Below, piece by piece: positions 19,420-28,216 of a stretch of 64,000 nucleotides of DNA. The stretch covers positions 1 through 64,000 of the forward strand of contig CAMLGF010000010.1 in NCBI GenBank assembly GCA_946479515.1, in the 5' to 3' direction. This DNA is from an uncultured Pseudomonadota bacterium. GTDB taxonomy: Bacteria > Pseudomonadota > Gammaproteobacteria > Steroidobacterales > Steroidobacteraceae. The position numbers and the translations under genes were made by a program. The notes under the pieces were generated by a model. That model was not told the origin of the DNA and made no database searches. It was given only the letters and a program-made list of their open reading frames with translations. The first letter of the stretch is position 1; every line of letters begins with the position of its first letter.

Positions 19420-20079
19420 ATGGCCAGCGACACCGTTGAGCCCGTCTCGCGCTGGGACCTGCCTGCAGTCGAGGGCGCGGCCATGCCGCGGCCCGGCGTC
19501 AAGGGCGTCAACGTCATGCATCTCAGCATCGTCGAACGCGAGGCTTGGGAGCACGGGTACAAGGATGGTCACGTCGAGGGCGTGCGCAAGGGCGAGCAGG
19601 AGCTGGCCAAGCGCATCAACGAAGTGAACGTGAAGATCGCCGCGCTCGAGGCCATCATCGGCACGCTGGCGCGGCCGCTCGAGGAGCTCGACGCGCAGGT
19701 GGAGAGCGAACTCACGCGGCTCGCGCTCACGGTGGCCAAGCATCTGGTGCGCCGGGAGCTCAAGTACGACCCCGCGCAGATCATCGGTATCATCCGGCGC
19801 ACCGTGGCGTTGCTGCCGCTGGCTTCGCGCAACATCCGCATCCACCTGCATCCCGACGATGCCGCCGTGGTGCGCGACAAGCTGGCGCAGCCGCAGGGCG
19901 ACCAGCAATGGCAGCTCGCGGAAGATCCGCTCATGGCGCGCGGCGGCTGTCGCGTGACCACGGACAGCTCCAGCATCGATGCGCGTTTCGAGACGGCCGT
20001 GGCCGCGGCGCTGTCCGGCCTGCTCGGCGACGACCGCGCCGAACGGCCGCAGGACTCGCCGCGCGAGGGCGGCGCATGA
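19420..20079 (+). CDS. fliH: Export ATPase regulator FliH
   Basis: FliH (219 residues) holds the FliI ATPase and resembles the peripheral stalk of F1 ATPases. The central helix with the pattern [20 protein letters not shown] and the C-terminal domain with [20 protein letters not shown] and [14 protein letters not shown] match the family. It starts 16 bases after fliG and overlaps fliI by 4 bases (ATGA), so the two partners are made together. Confidence 0.92.
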   Translation: MASDTVEPVSRWDLPAVEGAAMPRPGVKGVNVMHLSIVEREAWEHGYKDGHVEGVRKGEQELAKRINEVNVKIAALEAIIGTLARPLEELDAQVESELTRLALTVAKHLVRRELKYDPAQIIGIIRRTVALLPLASRNIRIHLHPDDAAVVRDKLAQPQGDQQWQLAEDPLMARGGCRVTTDSSSIDARFETAVAAALSGLLGDDRAERPQDSPREGGA

Positions 20080-21476
20080 GCGCCAACGAGAACATCGCGC
20101 GCTTTCGCGCCGAACGCGCCCAGGGCTGGCGCGAGCGCCTGTCGCGACAGGTGAATCGCGCGCTGGCGCTGCCGCCCCCGCCGGTGGAAGGGGCGTTGAC
20201 GCGCATGGTCGGCCTCACACTGGAAGCCTCGGGTTGCCAGGCTGCCGTGGGCGATGTCTGCGACCTGTTGAACGGCGACGGCACGACTGTCGAGGCCGAA
20301 GTGGTCGGCTTCGCGGGTGACAAGCTCTATCTCATGCCCACGGGCGAAGTGCACGGTCTTGCGCCGGCCGCGCGCGTGGTGCCGCGCCAGCGTGCCGGGT
20401 CGGTGCGTGTCGGTCCCGGGCTGCTGGGCCGCGTCATCGACGGCAATGGCGCGCCGCTCGACGGGCTCGGACCCATCCAGGGCGATGAACGGGTCAAACT
20501 ACTGGGTACGTCGATCAATCCGCTGGCGCGCCATCCCATCGACACGCCGCTCGACGTGGGCGTGCGCTCCATCAATTCCCTGCTGACGGTGGGTCGCGGT
20601 CAGCGCATCGGCCTGTTCGCGGGCTCGGGCGTGGGCAAGTCGGTGCTGCTCGGCATGATGGCGCGCTACACCTCCGCCGACGTGATCGTGGTCGGGCTCA
20701 TCGGCGAGCGTGGCCGCGAAGTGAAGGAGTTCGTCGAACGCATCCTCGGGCCCGAAGGGCGCAGGCGCTCGGTGGTGGTGGCATCGCCCGCCGACAACCC
20801 CCCGTTGATCCGCCTGCACGGGGCATGGCTCGCGACCTCGATCGCCGAGTATTTCCGCGAGCGCGGGCTGTCCGTTCTGCTGATCATGGATTCGCTGACG
20901 CGCTTCGCGCAGGCACAGCGCGAAATCGGCCTGGCCATCGGCGAAGCGCCGGCCACCAAGGGTTATCCACCCTCGGTGTTCGCGCGCCTGCCGGCGCTGG
21001 TGGAGCGCGCCGGCAACGGCGCCAAGGGCAAGGGATCGATCACGGCGTTCTACACCGTGCTCACCGAGGGCGACGACCAGCAGGACCCTATCGCCGATTC
21101 TGCCCGCGCCATTCTCGACGGCCATGTGGTGCTGTCGCGGCGCATCGCGGAGGCGGGGCAGTACCCGGCCATCGACGTGGAAGCGTCGGTGAGCCGCGTG
21201 ATGCACGAGATCATCCCGCCGGAACACGCCGAGCTGGCGCGCCGCTTCCGCCAGACGCTGTCCATCTACCAGCAGCATCGGGACCTCATCTCGATCGGCG
21301 CCTACCAGCGCGGCAGCGATCCGCGCATCGACGCCGCCATCGACCTGTGGCCCGCCATGCAGAAATTCCTCGCGCAGCAGATCCATGAACGCGTCGGCCA
21401 CGCCGAGGCGGTGAATGCGCTGCGCCAATTGTTCGCCGCCGTGCCCGCCAGTGGCGCGATGCCGCCCGGGAGATAA
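20076..21476 (+). CDS. fliI: Flagellar export ATPase FliI
   Basis: FliI (466 residues) is the cytoplasmic ATPase of the type III export apparatus. Walker A GSGVGKS spans 183-189, with Lys188 for phosphate binding; [15 protein letters not shown] and the [10 protein letters not shown] region (here [10 protein letters not shown]) are hallmarks of the FliI/SctN group. I chose the ATG at 20076, which overlaps the fliH stop; a longer open frame upstream is only a shadow of fliH. Operon order fliH-fliI-fliJ is standard. Confidence 0.96.
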   Translation: MSANENIARFRAERAQGWRERLSRQVNRALALPPPPVEGALTRMVGLTLEASGCQAAVGDVCDLLNGDGTTVEAEVVGFAGDKLYLMPTGEVHGLAPAARVVPRQRAGSVRVGPGLLGRVIDGNGAPLDGLGPIQGDERVKLLGTSINPLARHPIDTPLDVGVRSINSLLTVGRGQRIGLFAGSGVGKSVLLGMMARYTSADVIVVGLIGERGREVKEFVERILGPEGRRRSVVVASPADNPPLIRLHGAWLATSIAEYFRERGLSVLLIMDSLTRFAQAQREIGLAIGEAPATKGYPPSVFARLPALVERAGNGAKGKGSITAFYTVLTEGDDQQDPIADSARAILDGHVVLSRRIAEAGQYPAIDVEASVSRVMHEIIPPEHAELARRFRQTLSIYQQHRDLISIGAYQRGSDPRIDAAIDLWPAMQKFLAQQIHERVGHAEAVNALRQLFAAVPASGAMPPGR

Positions 21477-21479
21477 GCC

Positions 21480-21932
21480 ATGAACAAGCGCTCCGAACGT
21501 CTCGACGTCGTCCAGCAGGCCGCCTCGCGCACCGAGCGCGAACGCGCGGAACGCGTGGCGCTGGCCGAAAAGCACCTGGTGGAGATGCAGCAGAAGCTCA
21601 CGGCGCTGGAGAAATACCGTACGGAATACGAGGCGGGCTTCGCGGCCAAGGCCGGTGCCGGCTTCGGCGCGGCGGGCGTGCGCGATTTCCAGACGTTTCT
21701 GGCCCGGCTGGGCGAGGCGCTCGAGCAGCAGCGGGACCTGGTCGCCGCGGCGCGCCGCGCACTCGAGGCCGAGCGCGACAGCTGGCGCGAGGCCGCGCAG
21801 CGCGCGCACGTGGTGGAGACGCTGGCGGAACGCTGGCAGAGCGAGGAAGAACGTGCCGCCAGCCGCCGCGAGCAGAACATGAGCGACGAGCTGGCCCTGC
21901 AGCTGCTGCAGTCCCGCGGACGCGCGAAGTGA
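21480..21932 (+). CDS. fliJ: Export chaperone/coiled-coil protein FliJ
   Basis: FliJ (150 residues) is a two-helix coiled coil that sits in the FliI ring and links it to FlhA. The product is almost wholly alpha-helical with heptads across RTEYEAGF and LEQQRDLVAAARRALEAERD, and carries the LAEKHLVEMQQKLTALEKYR segment. Low sequence conservation is normal. It is three bases after fliI and overlaps fliK by 4 bases. Confidence 0.88.
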   Translation: MNKRSERLDVVQQAASRTERERAERVALAEKHLVEMQQKLTALEKYRTEYEAGFAAKAGAGFGAAGVRDFQTFLARLGEALEQQRDLVAAARRALEAERDSWREAAQRAHVVETLAERWQSEEERAASRREQNMSDELALQLLQSRGRAK

Positions 21933-22879
21933 TTCCCGCCGCCGCACCCGCCATCCTCGAGGCCGCTCCGCTCAGCGCGACCCCGGCCACCAGCGCCGCA
22001 CCGCCCGCGGGCTTCGACGCCATCCTCTTGCTGCAGGGGCTTGCGGGCACCGCTGAAACCCTCGACACGACCGCGCTGGAAGCCGACGACATCACCGACT
22101 CGCTCGCCGCCGATGACGGCGCCGACGACGACAGCGATGATGACATCGAGGCGTCCCTGGCCTTTCTGGCCAATCTGATCGCCGCCACGATACCCGCGGA
22201 TTCCGCCGGCCAATTCCCGGCAGGCACTGGCGCGGGTACGCCGGACGACACCGGCGGAGCCTTGCCCGCGGGCCTGGACGCCGATGGCGGCTTCGCGCTC
22301 ACGGCCGCTGCACTGACCACCGACGACGCGAAACCCGACACGCTGCTGGCGCTCGCACCCGCGAGTCCGGAACCTTCCGACCCGCAATCGGCCAACGACG
22401 ATGCCGCGCAGAACCTGGCGCGTGCCGCCGAGCTGCTGGCGCAGGCGCCGCGACCCGCTCCTGAGGCCGCCAGGGCAACCGTGGCCACCCACGTCCGGGA
22501 TCCCCGCTGGGCCGACGACTTCGGCGCGCGGGTTTCCCTGATGGTGCGCGCCGGCGAATCGACGGCGTCGCTGCAATTGACGCCCGTGGATCTCGGGCCC
22601 GTGGAAGTGAGCGTGTCGGTGAAAGACTCGCAGGCCACCATTCATTTCGGCGCCAGCCAGGCCGACACGCGCGCGCTCATCGAGGCCTCCCTGCCCAGGC
22701 TGCGCGAGCTGCTGGCCTCGCAGGGATTCAACCTGCTGGATGCCAGTGTGTCCTCGGGGTTTTCCCGGTCGAAGCAGCCGGCCTTCGCGGCCAACGACCG
22801 TGCGGGTAGTGAGGCCGAGGCCCCGGCCGCCGAGGTGCGCACCGTCCGCCAGATCGGCCTGCTCGATCTCTACGCGTAG
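21929..22879 (+). CDS. fliK: Hook-length control protein FliK
   Basis: FliK (316 residues) measures the hook and switches export specificity. It starts at a GTG overlapping the fliJ stop. The N-terminal two thirds are Ala/Asp/Pro-rich and disordered, as in all FliK rulers. The C-terminal switch domain (about 195-275) has STASLQLTPVDLGPVEVSVS and FGASQADTRALIEASLPRLR, the Flg_hook signature. It is shorter than enteric FliK (about 400), which could bear on hook length. It ends the fliE operon before a new sigma-54 promoter. Confidence 0.9.
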   Translation: MIPAAAPAILEAAPLSATPATSAAPPAGFDAILLLQGLAGTAETLDTTALEADDITDSLAADDGADDDSDDDIEASLAFLANLIAATIPADSAGQFPAGTGAGTPDDTGGALPAGLDADGGFALTAAALTTDDAKPDTLLALAPASPEPSDPQSANDDAAQNLARAAELLAQAPRPAPEAARATVATHVRDPRWADDFGARVSLMVRAGESTASLQLTPVDLGPVEVSVSVKDSQATIHFGASQADTRALIEASLPRLRELLASQGFNLLDASVSSGFSRSKQPAFAANDRAGSEAEAPAAEVRTVRQIGLLDLYA

Positions 22880-22921
22880 CCGCCGACACCGCGCCAAAAA
22901 GCCGTCGCCATCCTGCCGCCG

Positions 22922-22941
22922 TTCGTGACGTGTCTCACGAA
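22922..22941 (+). promoter_or_regulatory. Inverted repeat next to the fliL sigma-54 promoter
   Basis: TTCGTGA and TCACGAA form a perfect 7-bp dyad with a 6-base centre, ending 7 bases before the -24 box. It may be a binding site for an activator or a repressor of the promoter; the position is closer than usual for an enhancer. Confidence 0.4.
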
Positions 22942-22948
22942 ATCCGGG

Positions 22949-22964
22949 TGGCACGCGCGTTGCA
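22949..22964 (+). promoter_or_regulatory. Sigma-54 promoter of fliLMNOPQR
   Basis: TGGCACG, four bases and TTGCA match the sigma-54 consensus at every position. It stands in the 128-base gap after fliK, 44 bases before fliL, and drives the C-ring and export-gate genes. Confidence 0.94.
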
Positions 22965-23007
22965 CCTCTCCCGGTAGTCGTACGAACCACTGCCGAAGGA
23001 AGCGTGA

Positions 23008-23526
23008 ATGGCCACGGAGACCGAAGCTGTCGAGGGTGCCGAAGAGGGCGCGGAACCATCCGCCCCGGGGAGCAGAAAGCGCCTGATCATCATCGCCGCC
23101 GCGTTGCTGGTGCTCGGTGGCGGCGGCTTCGGCGCATGGCAGGCCTTCAGCGGCAAGGGCGCGGAGGGCAAGGACGCGAAGAAGGTCGAGGAGAAGGAGA
23201 TGCTGCCGCCGCGGTACATCACCCTCGATCCGCCCTTCGTGGTCAATTTCGAAGCCGAGGCCGCCGTGCGCTTCCTGCAGGTGACTGTCGGCGTCATGAC
23301 CCGCGATCCGCACATCGAAACGCTGGTCAAGGACAACGACCCGCGCGTCCGCAACGACATGCTGATGATACTCAGCGGTCAGAACTACTCGACGGTGTCC
23401 ACCACCGAGGGCAAGGAACAACTGCGCCAGAGGTGCCTCGACGCCGTGCGCGCCATCGTCCAGGAGATGCATGGCGAGCCCGAGAAGATCGAGGCGCTGT
23501 ACTTCACTTCCTTCGTGATGCAGTGA
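23008..23526 (+). CDS. fliL: Flagellar basal-body protein FliL
   Basis: FliL (172 residues) encircles the stator and supports motor output. One transmembrane helix at about 25-45 (RLIIIAAALLVLGGGGFGAW) follows a short acidic cytoplasmic tail, and the periplasmic part has YITLDPPFVVNF, RFLQVTVGVMTRDP and the ending VEALYFTSFVMQ-type EALYFTSFVMQ. AAGGAAG lies before the ATG. First gene after the sigma-54 promoter. Confidence 0.93.
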   Translation: MATETEAVEGAEEGAEPSAPGSRKRLIIIAAALLVLGGGGFGAWQAFSGKGAEGKDAKKVEEKEMLPPRYITLDPPFVVNFEAEAAVRFLQVTVGVMTRDPHIETLVKDNDPRVRNDMLMILSGQNYSTVSTTEGKEQLRQRCLDAVRAIVQEMHGEPEKIEALYFTSFVMQ

Positions 23527-23533
23527 GCCGCCG

Positions 23534-24538
23534 ATGAGCACCCAGGAAGTCCTCAACCAGGACGAAATCGACGCGCTGCTCAACGGCGTCGACGCCGGCG
23601 TGGTCAACACCGAGGCGCCGCCCGACGACGGCAGCGCGCGCGCCTACGATTTCAGCCGCGAAATGCGCATCGTGCGCGGGCGCATGCCCACGCTGGAGAT
23701 GGTCAACGAGCGTTTCGCGCGGCAGCTGCGCAACACCATGTACAACCTGCTGCGCAAGACGGTCGAGCTGTCCGTCGGGCAGGTGTCCATGAAGAAATTC
23801 AGCGAGTACACGCACTCGCTGCCGCTGCCCATCAACCTGAACCTCTGCAAGATCAATCCGCTGCGCGGCAGCGCACTGTTCGCGCTCGACCCGAAGCTGG
23901 TGTTCGCCATCGTCGACAACTTCTTCGGCGGCATCGGCCGGCACGCCAAGATCGAAGGCCGCGACTTCTCCACCACCGAGATGCGCGTGGTGCACATGCT
24001 GTTGCGTGGCGCCTTCGCCGACATGAAGGAAGCCTGGACGCCGATCGCGCGCATCGACGTCGAGTACCTGAACTCGGAAGTGAACCCGAATTTCGCCAGC
24101 ATCGTCACGCCGTCCGAGGTCGTGGTGGTCTGCCCGTTCAACATCGAGCTCGACGGCGGCGGCGGCTTCCTGCACATCGTGCTGCCGTACGCGATGATCG
24201 AGCCGCTGCGCGAAATCCTCGATTCCGGCGTGCAATCCGACCGCGCCGAGCAGGACGAGCGCTGGCTGGCCTCTCTCAAGGAAGGCCTGCAGGACGCCGA
24301 AGTGGAACTGACCACGCTGCTCGGCAACGGCAGCGTCACGCTGCAGAAGCTGGTCGATCTCAAGCCCGGCGATGTTCTCCCGTGTGATTTCTCCGGCAAG
24401 GCCACGGTGCTCGCCGAGGGGGTGCCGCTGTTCCGCGGTGCCTTCGGCGTGTCGCGCGGCCAACAATGTGTTCGCTATGAGCAGCGCATCCGCCGTCCCG
24501 GCCAGGGACCCATGGATGCCGCGCTGCTGCGTCGTTGA
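23534..24538 (+). CDS. fliM: Rotor switch protein FliM
   Basis: FliM (334 residues) receives phospho-CheY. The N-terminal peptide LNQDEIDALLNGVDAG is the CheY-P docking motif. The middle domain has FFGGIGRHAK (GGxGR) needed for FliG contact, and the C-terminal SpoA domain ends in the RGQQCVRYEQRI region. It precedes fliN with a 11-base gap, as is usual for C-ring genes. Confidence 0.96.
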   Translation: MSTQEVLNQDEIDALLNGVDAGVVNTEAPPDDGSARAYDFSREMRIVRGRMPTLEMVNERFARQLRNTMYNLLRKTVELSVGQVSMKKFSEYTHSLPLPINLNLCKINPLRGSALFALDPKLVFAIVDNFFGGIGRHAKIEGRDFSTTEMRVVHMLLRGAFADMKEAWTPIARIDVEYLNSEVNPNFASIVTPSEVVVVCPFNIELDGGGGFLHIVLPYAMIEPLREILDSGVQSDRAEQDERWLASLKEGLQDAEVELTTLLGNGSVTLQKLVDLKPGDVLPCDFSGKATVLAEGVPLFRGAFGVSRGQQCVRYEQRIRRPGQGPMDAALLRR

Positions 24539-24549
24539 AGGAAACAAAC

Positions 24550-24861
24550 ATGAATGCGAAGAGTGAAGCGGTTCAGCACGACAGCGCCGAGGGCGCGCAG
24601 GACGTCAACCTGGAAGTCATCCTCGACGTTCCCGTGACCCTGTCCATGGAAGTGGGGCGCACGCGCATCCCGATCCGCAACCTGCTGCAACTGAACCAGG
24701 GCTCGGTGGTGGAACTGGATCGCGCGGCCGGCGAGCCGCTCGACGTGTTCGTCAACGGCACGCTGGTGGCGCACGGCGAAGTGGTGGTGGTGAACGAGAA
24801 GTTCGGCATCCGCATCACCGACGTGGTCAGCCCGGCCGAACGCATCCGCAAGCTCAAGTAG
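24550..24861 (+). CDS. fliN: Rotor switch protein FliN
   Basis: FliN (103 residues) forms the lower C-ring. It is a single SpoA domain with [40 protein letters not shown] and [20 protein letters not shown], all nearly invariant. The ATG at 24550 is preferred because AAGGAAA lies just before it; a TTG 15 bases upstream is not supported. Its acidic N-terminal 18 residues are variable. Confidence 0.95.
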   Translation: MNAKSEAVQHDSAEGAQDVNLEVILDVPVTLSMEVGRTRIPIRNLLQLNQGSVVELDRAAGEPLDVFVNGTLVAHGEVVVVNEKFGIRITDVVSPAERIRKLK

Positions 24862-24866
24862 GTCGC

Positions 24867-25280
24867 ATGGCGCAGGACACCTTGTTTGCCGCTCCGGACG
24901 TGGCGGCGCACGGCGCTGCCGCCGGCGGCGCGTGGTCGGTGACGCTGGCGCTGCTGCTGGTGGTGGGCATGATCGCCGCGCTGGCCTGGTTCGCGCGTCG
25001 CGCGCGCGGCGGTCTGTTCCGCGGGCGCCAGGCGCGCATACAGGTGCTCGCCACGCAGGCGCTCGGCGTCAAGGAGAGCGCGGTGCTGGTGCGGGTGGGC
25101 GACACCGACATTCTCATCGGCGTGGCGCAGGGATCGGTGCGCCCGCTGCACGTATTCCCGATCGGTGCCAACACCGAGGCGCCACCCGCGCCGCCGGCCG
25201 CCACCGAGGGCGGTGCCGGCACTGCGCCGAAATTCAAGGATCTGCTGATGAAATCGCTGGGGATGAGCCCGGACAAATGA
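24867..25280 (+). CDS. fliO: Export-gate assembly protein FliO
   Basis: FliO (137 residues) helps to assemble the FliP ring. It has one transmembrane helix at about 22-45 ([20 protein letters not shown]) and a cytoplasmic part with [20 protein letters not shown] and LLIGV-type [15 protein letters not shown]. Sequence and position between fliN and fliP are both typical. The stop overlaps the fliP start (ATGA). Confidence 0.9.
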   Translation: MAQDTLFAAPDVAAHGAAAGGAWSVTLALLLVVGMIAALAWFARRARGGLFRGRQARIQVLATQALGVKESAVLVRVGDTDILIGVAQGSVRPLHVFPIGANTEAPPAPPAATEGGAGTAPKFKDLLMKSLGMSPDK

Positions 25281-26017
25281 AGAAGCTCGCGCTCACATTC
25301 CTGGGTCTCGCGACGCCGATGCTGACGCAAGCGGCGGCCGTGGGATTGCCCGCCGTCACGGTCACGACCAATCCGGACGGTGGTCAGACCTACTCGCTGA
25401 CCCTGCAGATCCTGATCCTGATGACGGTGCTGACGCTGCTGCCCGCCATCCTGCTCATGATGACGGCGTTCACCCGCATCATCATCGTGCTCGCCATTCT
25501 GCGGCAGGCGCTGGGGGCCGGGCAGACACCGCCCAACCAGGTGCTGGTGGGCCTCGCGCTGTTCCTGACGCTGTTCGTGATGGCGCCGGTGGTCGCACGC
25601 ATCAACACCGAGGCGGCGCAACCCTATCTCGCGGGCACCATCGAGACCACGGTGGCGCTCGAGCGGGCCGTGGTGCCGCTCAAGGAATTCATGCTCGAAC
25701 AGACGCGCGAGACCGACATCGCCACGTTCGTGCGCATCGCCGGCGGCAAGGGCTTCGCCAGGAAAGAGGACGTACCGCTCAGCATCCTGGTGCCCTCGTT
25801 CATCACCAGCGAGCTCAAGACGGCGTTCCAGATCGGCTTCCTGCTGTTCATTCCCTTCGTGATCATCGACCTGGTGGTGGCGAGCGTGCTCATGTCGATG
25901 GGCATGATGATGCTCTCGCCGGTACTCATCTCGCTGCCGTTCAAGATCATGTTGTTCGTGCTGATCGACGGCTGGTCGCTGATCATGGGCACGCTGGCGC
26001 AGAGCTTCTTCAGGTAG
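25277..26017 (+). CDS. fliP: Export-gate protein FliP
   Basis: FliP (246 residues) forms the core of the export channel. A cleavable signal sequence ends near TQAAA. Then come [40 protein letters not shown] and the C-terminal [20 protein letters not shown], the family signatures with four membrane segments. The ATG at 25277 overlaps the fliO stop, and the longer open frame beginning upstream is not supported. Confidence 0.96.
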   Translation: MKKLALTFLGLATPMLTQAAAVGLPAVTVTTNPDGGQTYSLTLQILILMTVLTLLPAILLMMTAFTRIIIVLAILRQALGAGQTPPNQVLVGLALFLTLFVMAPVVARINTEAAQPYLAGTIETTVALERAVVPLKEFMLEQTRETDIATFVRIAGGKGFARKEDVPLSILVPSFITSELKTAFQIGFLLFIPFVIIDLVVASVLMSMGMMMLSPVLISLPFKIMLFVLIDGWSLIMGTLAQSFFR

Positions 26018-26024
26018 GGATGCC

Positions 26025-26294
26025 ATGACTCCCGAAACCGTCGTCTCCATCGGCCGGCAAGCTCTCGAAATGACGCTCATGCTGGCGGCGCCGTTGCTGC
26101 TGACCGCGCTCGCCGTGGGCCTGATCGTCGGCATCTTCCAGGCCGCGACGCAGATCAACGAGATGACCCTGTCGTTCATCCCGAAGCTGCTGGCCATGGC
26201 CGCGGTACTGGCGCTCACCGGCCCGTGGATGATCCGCCAGTTGGTCGAGTACGCGCGCGGCCTCATCGAAAGCATCCCCGGGATGATTGGTTAG
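26025..26294 (+). CDS. fliQ: Export-gate protein FliQ
   Basis: FliQ (89 residues) has two membrane helices and joins the FliP5-FliQ4-FliR gate. It carries AAPLLLTALAVGLIVGIFQA and ATQINEMTLSFIPKLLAM, which are the almost invariant core of the family. Length matches exactly. It is 7 bases after fliP and 11 before fliR. Confidence 0.95.
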   Translation: MTPETVVSIGRQALEMTLMLAAPLLLTALAVGLIVGIFQAATQINEMTLSFIPKLLAMAAVLALTGPWMIRQLVEYARGLIESIPGMIG

Positions 26295-26305
26295 GGGGCT
26301 GCGGC

Positions 26306-27079
26306 ATGGCGCTGGAACTCACGACCGGACAGCTCGAAGGATGGGTGGCCCAGGCCTTCTTTCCGTTCGCGCGCATCGGCGCCTGCCTGATGGTGGCGCC
26401 GCTGTTCGGCGCGCGTTTCGTGCCGGCACGCACGCGCATCGTGCTGGCCGTGGCGCTGACCGCGCTGGTGGTGCCGCTGCTGCCTGCGCCCACGGTGACG
26501 CCGTTCTCCGGCCAGGGCTTCGTGGTCGTTGCCCAGCAGCTGCTCATCGGCGTCGCGCTGGGCTTCGCATTGCAGGTGGTGTTCGATGCGTTGGGCCTTG
26601 CCGGGCAGCTGCTGGCCAACAGCATGGGCCTGTCGTTCGCCTTCAACGTGGACCCGCTGCGCGGCAGCAGCACCGCGGCGCTCGGCCAGTTGTACATCAT
26701 CCTGGCAACGCTGGTGTTCCTGGCACTGGACGGGCATCTCGCGCTCGTCCAGGTGCTGGTGGACGGTTTCAAGCCCATGCCCATCGGCGCGGGGCTGTCG
26801 CACGACGCGCTCTGGGCCATCGTGATCTGGGGCGGCACGCTGTTCTCCGGCGCCATCTCCATCGCGCTGCCCGGCGTCACCGCGCTGCTGATCGTGAACC
26901 TCGCCTTCGGCGTGGTGTCGCGCGCGGCTCCCTCGCTCAACCTGTTCGCCGTCGGCTTCCCCATTTCGCTGGTCATCGGCCTGCTGGTCGTGCTCGCCGG
27001 CATGGGGCCGCTCATCGAGGGCATCGCGCAACTCATCGGCCAGGGACTCGCGTTCCTGCGCGAGCTGTCGGGAGTCTGA
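26306..27079 (+). CDS. fliR: Export-gate protein FliR
   Basis: FliR (257 residues) is the single-copy subunit of the export gate with six membrane segments. It includes FFPFARIGACLMVAPLFGAR, GLAGQLLANSMGLSFAFNVD and LNLFAVGFPISLVIGLLVVL, typical of the family. I take the ATG at 26306 because upstream codons in the frame lie inside fliQ. flhB follows after one base. Confidence 0.95.
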   Translation: MALELTTGQLEGWVAQAFFPFARIGACLMVAPLFGARFVPARTRIVLAVALTALVVPLLPAPTVTPFSGQGFVVVAQQLLIGVALGFALQVVFDALGLAGQLLANSMGLSFAFNVDPLRGSSTAALGQLYIILATLVFLALDGHLALVQVLVDGFKPMPIGAGLSHDALWAIVIWGGTLFSGAISIALPGVTALLIVNLAFGVVSRAAPSLNLFAVGFPISLVIGLLVVLAGMGPLIEGIAQLIGQGLAFLRELSGV

Positions 27080-27080
27080 C

Positions 27081-28214
27081 GTGGCGGAGAGCGGCCAGGA
27101 AAGAACCGAACAAGCGACTCCCAAGCGCCTCGAGGAGGCGCGCAAGAAGGGGCAGGTGCCGCGTTCCACCGAGCTGTCCACCGCGGCGGTGTGCATCGCG
27201 GCGGCGGTGGCCATCTACTCGCTCGGCCATCTGGCATCCGGGCAGTTCGCCGCCTTCATGCGCGACAGCCTGAGCATCGGCCCCGAGACCGCCATGGACA
27301 CCGAGCGGCTGTGGCCGCAATTGATGAACGCCGGTGCCCGCTCGCTGCTGATCGTGCTGCCCATCATGGGCGCCACCTTCCTGGCCGCGCTGGCCGCGCC
27401 GCTGGCGATCGGCGGCTGGAATTTTTCGGGCCAGGCGTTGCTGCCGCAATTCTCGCGCATGAATCCGCTGTCGGGATTCGCGCGCATGTTCTCGGTGCGC
27501 GGGCTCATCGAACTCGTGAAGGGACTGGCCAAGGTGCTGGTGGTCGGCGTGATCGCCATCGTGGTGCTCAGGAGCCTGGCGCCGCAGTTAATGGGCCTGT
27601 CCGCCGAGCCGGTGAAGAACGCCATTGGCCACTCGGCATCGATGGCCTCGTATGCGCTGCTGATCTTCTGCATGGGCCTGGCCATCATCGCGGCCATCGA
27701 CGTGCCATACCAGCTCTGGAATTACGCCAAGGAGCTGAAGATGACGCGCGAGGAAGTGCGCGAGGAATACAAGGAGAGCGAGGGCTCGCCCGAGACGCGT
27801 GGCCGCATCCGCGAAGCGCAGCGCGCGCTCGCGCGCGGCCGCATGATGCAGGAAGTGCCGACGGCCGACGTGGTGGTCACCAACCCGACCCATTACGCCG
27901 TGGCGCTGCGCTACGACGAGAAGAAGAATCGCGCGCCCATCGTGGTAGCCAAGGGCGTCGAGCTGGTCGCGCTGCGCATCCGCGAGATCGCCGCCGAGCA
28001 TGGCGTGCCGGTCATCGAGGCGCCGCCGCTGGCGCGCGCGTTGCACAAGTCCGTCGAGCTCAATCGCGAAGTACCCGCGGCGCTGTACATCACCGTGGCG
28101 CAGGTGCTCACCTACGTTTACCAGCTCAAGAGCGCGCGCGAACGTGGAGTGGCGCCGCCCACGGCACCCAACTTCGGTTCCGTGCCGCCCGCACCGGGAC
28201 CTGAGGTGCACTAG
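27081..28214 (+). CDS. flhB: Export switch protein FlhB
   Basis: FlhB (377 residues) controls the switch from hook to filament export. The N-terminus ERTEQATPKRLEEARKKGQV and four membrane segments lead to a cytoplasmic domain with the self-cleaving NPTH at 268-271. Downstream are PIVVAKGVELVALRIREIAA and ELNREVPAALYITVAQVL. The start is GTG at 27081. It is the first of the flhB-flhA pair and follows fliR directly. Confidence 0.96.
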   Translation: MAESGQERTEQATPKRLEEARKKGQVPRSTELSTAAVCIAAAVAIYSLGHLASGQFAAFMRDSLSIGPETAMDTERLWPQLMNAGARSLLIVLPIMGATFLAALAAPLAIGGWNFSGQALLPQFSRMNPLSGFARMFSVRGLIELVKGLAKVLVVGVIAIVVLRSLAPQLMGLSAEPVKNAIGHSASMASYALLIFCMGLAIIAAIDVPYQLWNYAKELKMTREEVREEYKESEGSPETRGRIREAQRALARGRMMQEVPTADVVVTNPTHYAVALRYDEKKNRAPIVVAKGVELVALRIREIAAEHGVPVIEAPPLARALHKSVELNREVPAALYITVAQVLTYVYQLKSARERGVAPPTAPNFGSVPPAPGPEVH

Positions 28215-28216
28215 CC

